Shown here in pieces: positions 62,296-64,000 of a stretch of 64,000 bases of DNA. Numbering within the stretch: position 1 is the stretch's first letter; every line of letters starts with the position of its first letter. A program made the translations under genes and the position numbers. Source of the DNA: Geosiphon pyriformis (Eukaryota > Glomeromycota > Glomeromycetes > Archaeosporales > Geosiphonaceae); contig JAAOMT010000516.1 in the NCBI GenBank assembly GCA_016748015.1, positions 79,068-143,067 on the forward strand, given 5' to 3'. The notes under the pieces are model-generated. The model saw only the letters and a list, made by a program, of their open reading frames with translations. It did no database searches and was not told the origin of the DNA.

Positions 62296-63559
62296 TAAAA
62301 ATAAGATGGCTAATTATATAATATTAATGACTAATACATATGATAATTAATAAAAATTATAAGTTTTAACTATAATATTATCTTTTTCAAAAAAATTGAA
62401 CATTAGTAAAATTAAGTTATTTATAAAATATTCTAATTAAAAAGTTTTGTTTAACTTAAAACTAATTAGTCTGTAAATAAAATATATAGTATCTAAAATA
62501 AAATAAGCTTTATATTTAAGAAATTAAATTTTTGTATAAAAGTTTTGGTTTTTTTTGCAATAGTCAAAACTCTTAAAATATCTAATTATATAATATCCAA
62601 AATTTTTACTTGTATTTTTGAAGTTGTTTTCTTCAATAGTTTTATGTTTTCTATAACTTTACCAAATTAACTATAAAGTTTTAGTTGTTTTCTATATAAC
62701 AAGTATTTGTCTATAAACAAAATTTTTTTAATTGTTTTTCTAAGTATATTAAAAAGTAATAATATGTTTGCTGTTATGTTTTTAAGTATATACTTATCTA
62801 TTTAACTATTAATTTTTTCTCTTTTGGTAGTGGTTTTTTTTGGTTTAATAATAATAGTATGTATCTTACTATTATTAATTATAGTAGTCTGTTTTTTAAT
62901 AGTCAAAGTAATATTTAAATAATTTTTAGTTTAATACTTATAGAAAATATAAAAAGTATTTTGAATGTTTTGATCCAAAAAATAATTGTTTTATATTAAT
63001 TAAAAATATCTCTGTTTTAGAAATAGTACAATTATTTATATTTAATTTTTGTTGATTATTTGGACTAGTATTATCACAACAAATAACCAATTAGATTATT
63101 TGTAATATTTTTTGAGTTACATATTATAAACAGAGTAATAATTAAAGATTGTTCCATATTAATCTTATAAAAGATATAAAAACTATTGTTTAAAACTTTG
63201 TTAATTATAAAGAATTCTTTTTACTGATGAAAAAATTTTTCATTATAAACATTGTTTCTGTTTAATTGGTATTTTAAAACCAAGTTATTAATACTTAAAA
63301 AAAGTGTTTTATAAGTTTTTTTTTTAAGCTTCTTTTAAACTGTTTTATTTTTTCAAAAACAATTATTTGTGTTTTTATCAATAAGTCAAAAATAATACCA
63401 AGTTTTCTTTGCAAAATATCTTTATAATTCTTATTGTAATTTCTTTAAAAAGTATAGTTTTAATGTTTGTTTTTATTAATAGAGTTGTTATTTATTTATA
63501 AAGCAAATAAAAAGATTTATAACTTATTATGTTATAATTTACAGTTTTATAAGCAAACA
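62296..63559. other. AT-rich, probably 3' part of a Gypsy element
   Basis: Lies downstream (minus strand) of the integrase core described next. No frame is convincing. It is presumably the eroded integrase tail and 3' LTR region. Confidence 0.35.
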
Positions 63560-63960
63560 AAGTTAAAAGTAGTACTTTGTCTTATAAGTTTGTTTTTTTA
63601 TTGGTTTTGGCTAAAATTTTACATAATGTTCTATTAAAACATTCTATTAAGTCATTTGTTTGAGAGTAATAAAAGGAAGAAAGTTTATAATATATTCCTA
63701 TTTTTTTACAAAATTCTTTAACCAATATACTAAAAAAAACTTTTTCTCTATCAAATAAAAATTTTTTTAAACAGCCATAATAACAAATAATATTTTTATA
63801 TATAAAATTGGCTATGAAAACTGTTGTTTAATTTGGAATAGCTTTTGTTTTTATTTACTTTATAAAATAGTTAATAGCTATAATAATATATTTATTGCTA
63901 TTAAGAATTATTAGTTCAACAATATCTATATTAATTTTGTTAAATAGTTAACCAACAAAA
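63560..63960 (-). pseudogene. Ty3/Gypsy-type integrase core, degenerate
   Basis: On the minus strand the DDE integrase core is readable: INIDIVELIILNSNKYIIIA (first Asp, 63940-63880), AINYFIK*IKTKAIPN with TAA where Trp is expected, FIYKNIICYYGCLKKFLFDR (second Asp near 63743), then KLSSFYYSQTNDLIECFNRT (Glu near 63645) and LCKILAKT. Just beyond, LFAYKTV and YKSFYLLYK fit the usual downstream segment. Integrase inserts the cDNA copy of an LTR retrotransposon into host DNA. The element continues beyond the right edge of the window. All three catalytic residues seem kept, but stops kill the frame. Confidence 0.8.
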
Positions 63961-64000
63961 ATTGAATGAATTTTTTTGCAATTGGGGGGTTTTTTTTTTT

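Overview
The window looks like nuclear DNA of an arbuscular mycorrhizal fungus (Glomeromycotina, Rhizophagus-like). The base composition is very AT-rich and genes carry short GT-AG introns. There is a BTB-TLDc gene, a group of secreted class-3 lipase-like genes, and a bZIP gene with Asn/Gln runs. Retroelement remains match, from memory, families common in Rhizophagus. The species is inferred, not proven.

Layout. 0.6-6 kb: a repeat-containing small gene with one nonsense codon, an unassigned ORF, and a broken BTB-TLDc gene. 6.3-23.8 kb: four class-3 lipase-like genes (A 6319-8802 minus, B 11754-13337 plus, C 20355-21841 minus, D 22367-23801 minus). They share a four-exon plan with introns at equivalent places, most in the same phase. 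All four have lost the nucleophile serine: B, C and D read GHGxGG instead of GHSxGG, and A reads GSGKAG. B, C and D keep the Asp and His of the triad. Between them lie decayed multi-exon genes (14.6-16.2 kb, 18.3-18.9 kb). 24-27 kb is a gene-free AT-rich block. 27-45 kb is packed with microsatellites, mostly AAT/ATT, and holds one convincing gene, a bZIP factor at 33005-34072. It also holds a possible Helitron end, a G-quadruplex-type G tract and a 141-bp AAT array.

45-64 kb is a transposon graveyard: a complete but dead Tigger/pogo element with inverted repeats and TA target sites (47882-49882), a near full-length LINE (51609-58240), a second LINE ORF1 fragment (59.1-60.1 kb), satellite-like tandem repeats, and a Ty3/Gypsy integrase core on the minus strand at the right edge. 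Their decay is dominated by C-to-T and G-to-A changes: stops where Gln or Trp is expected, Cys-to-Tyr, Asp-to-Asn, Gly-to-Asn/Ser/Lys. That resembles RIP or methylation-driven hypermutation in a lineage where RIP is not classically described.

The two most interesting signals are the paralogous Ser-to-Gly lipase-like secreted proteins and the RIP-like footprint. No tRNA, rRNA or CRISPR was seen. Intron boundaries were placed by eye from GT/AG sites, reading frame and paralogue comparison; no search or alignment program was run.
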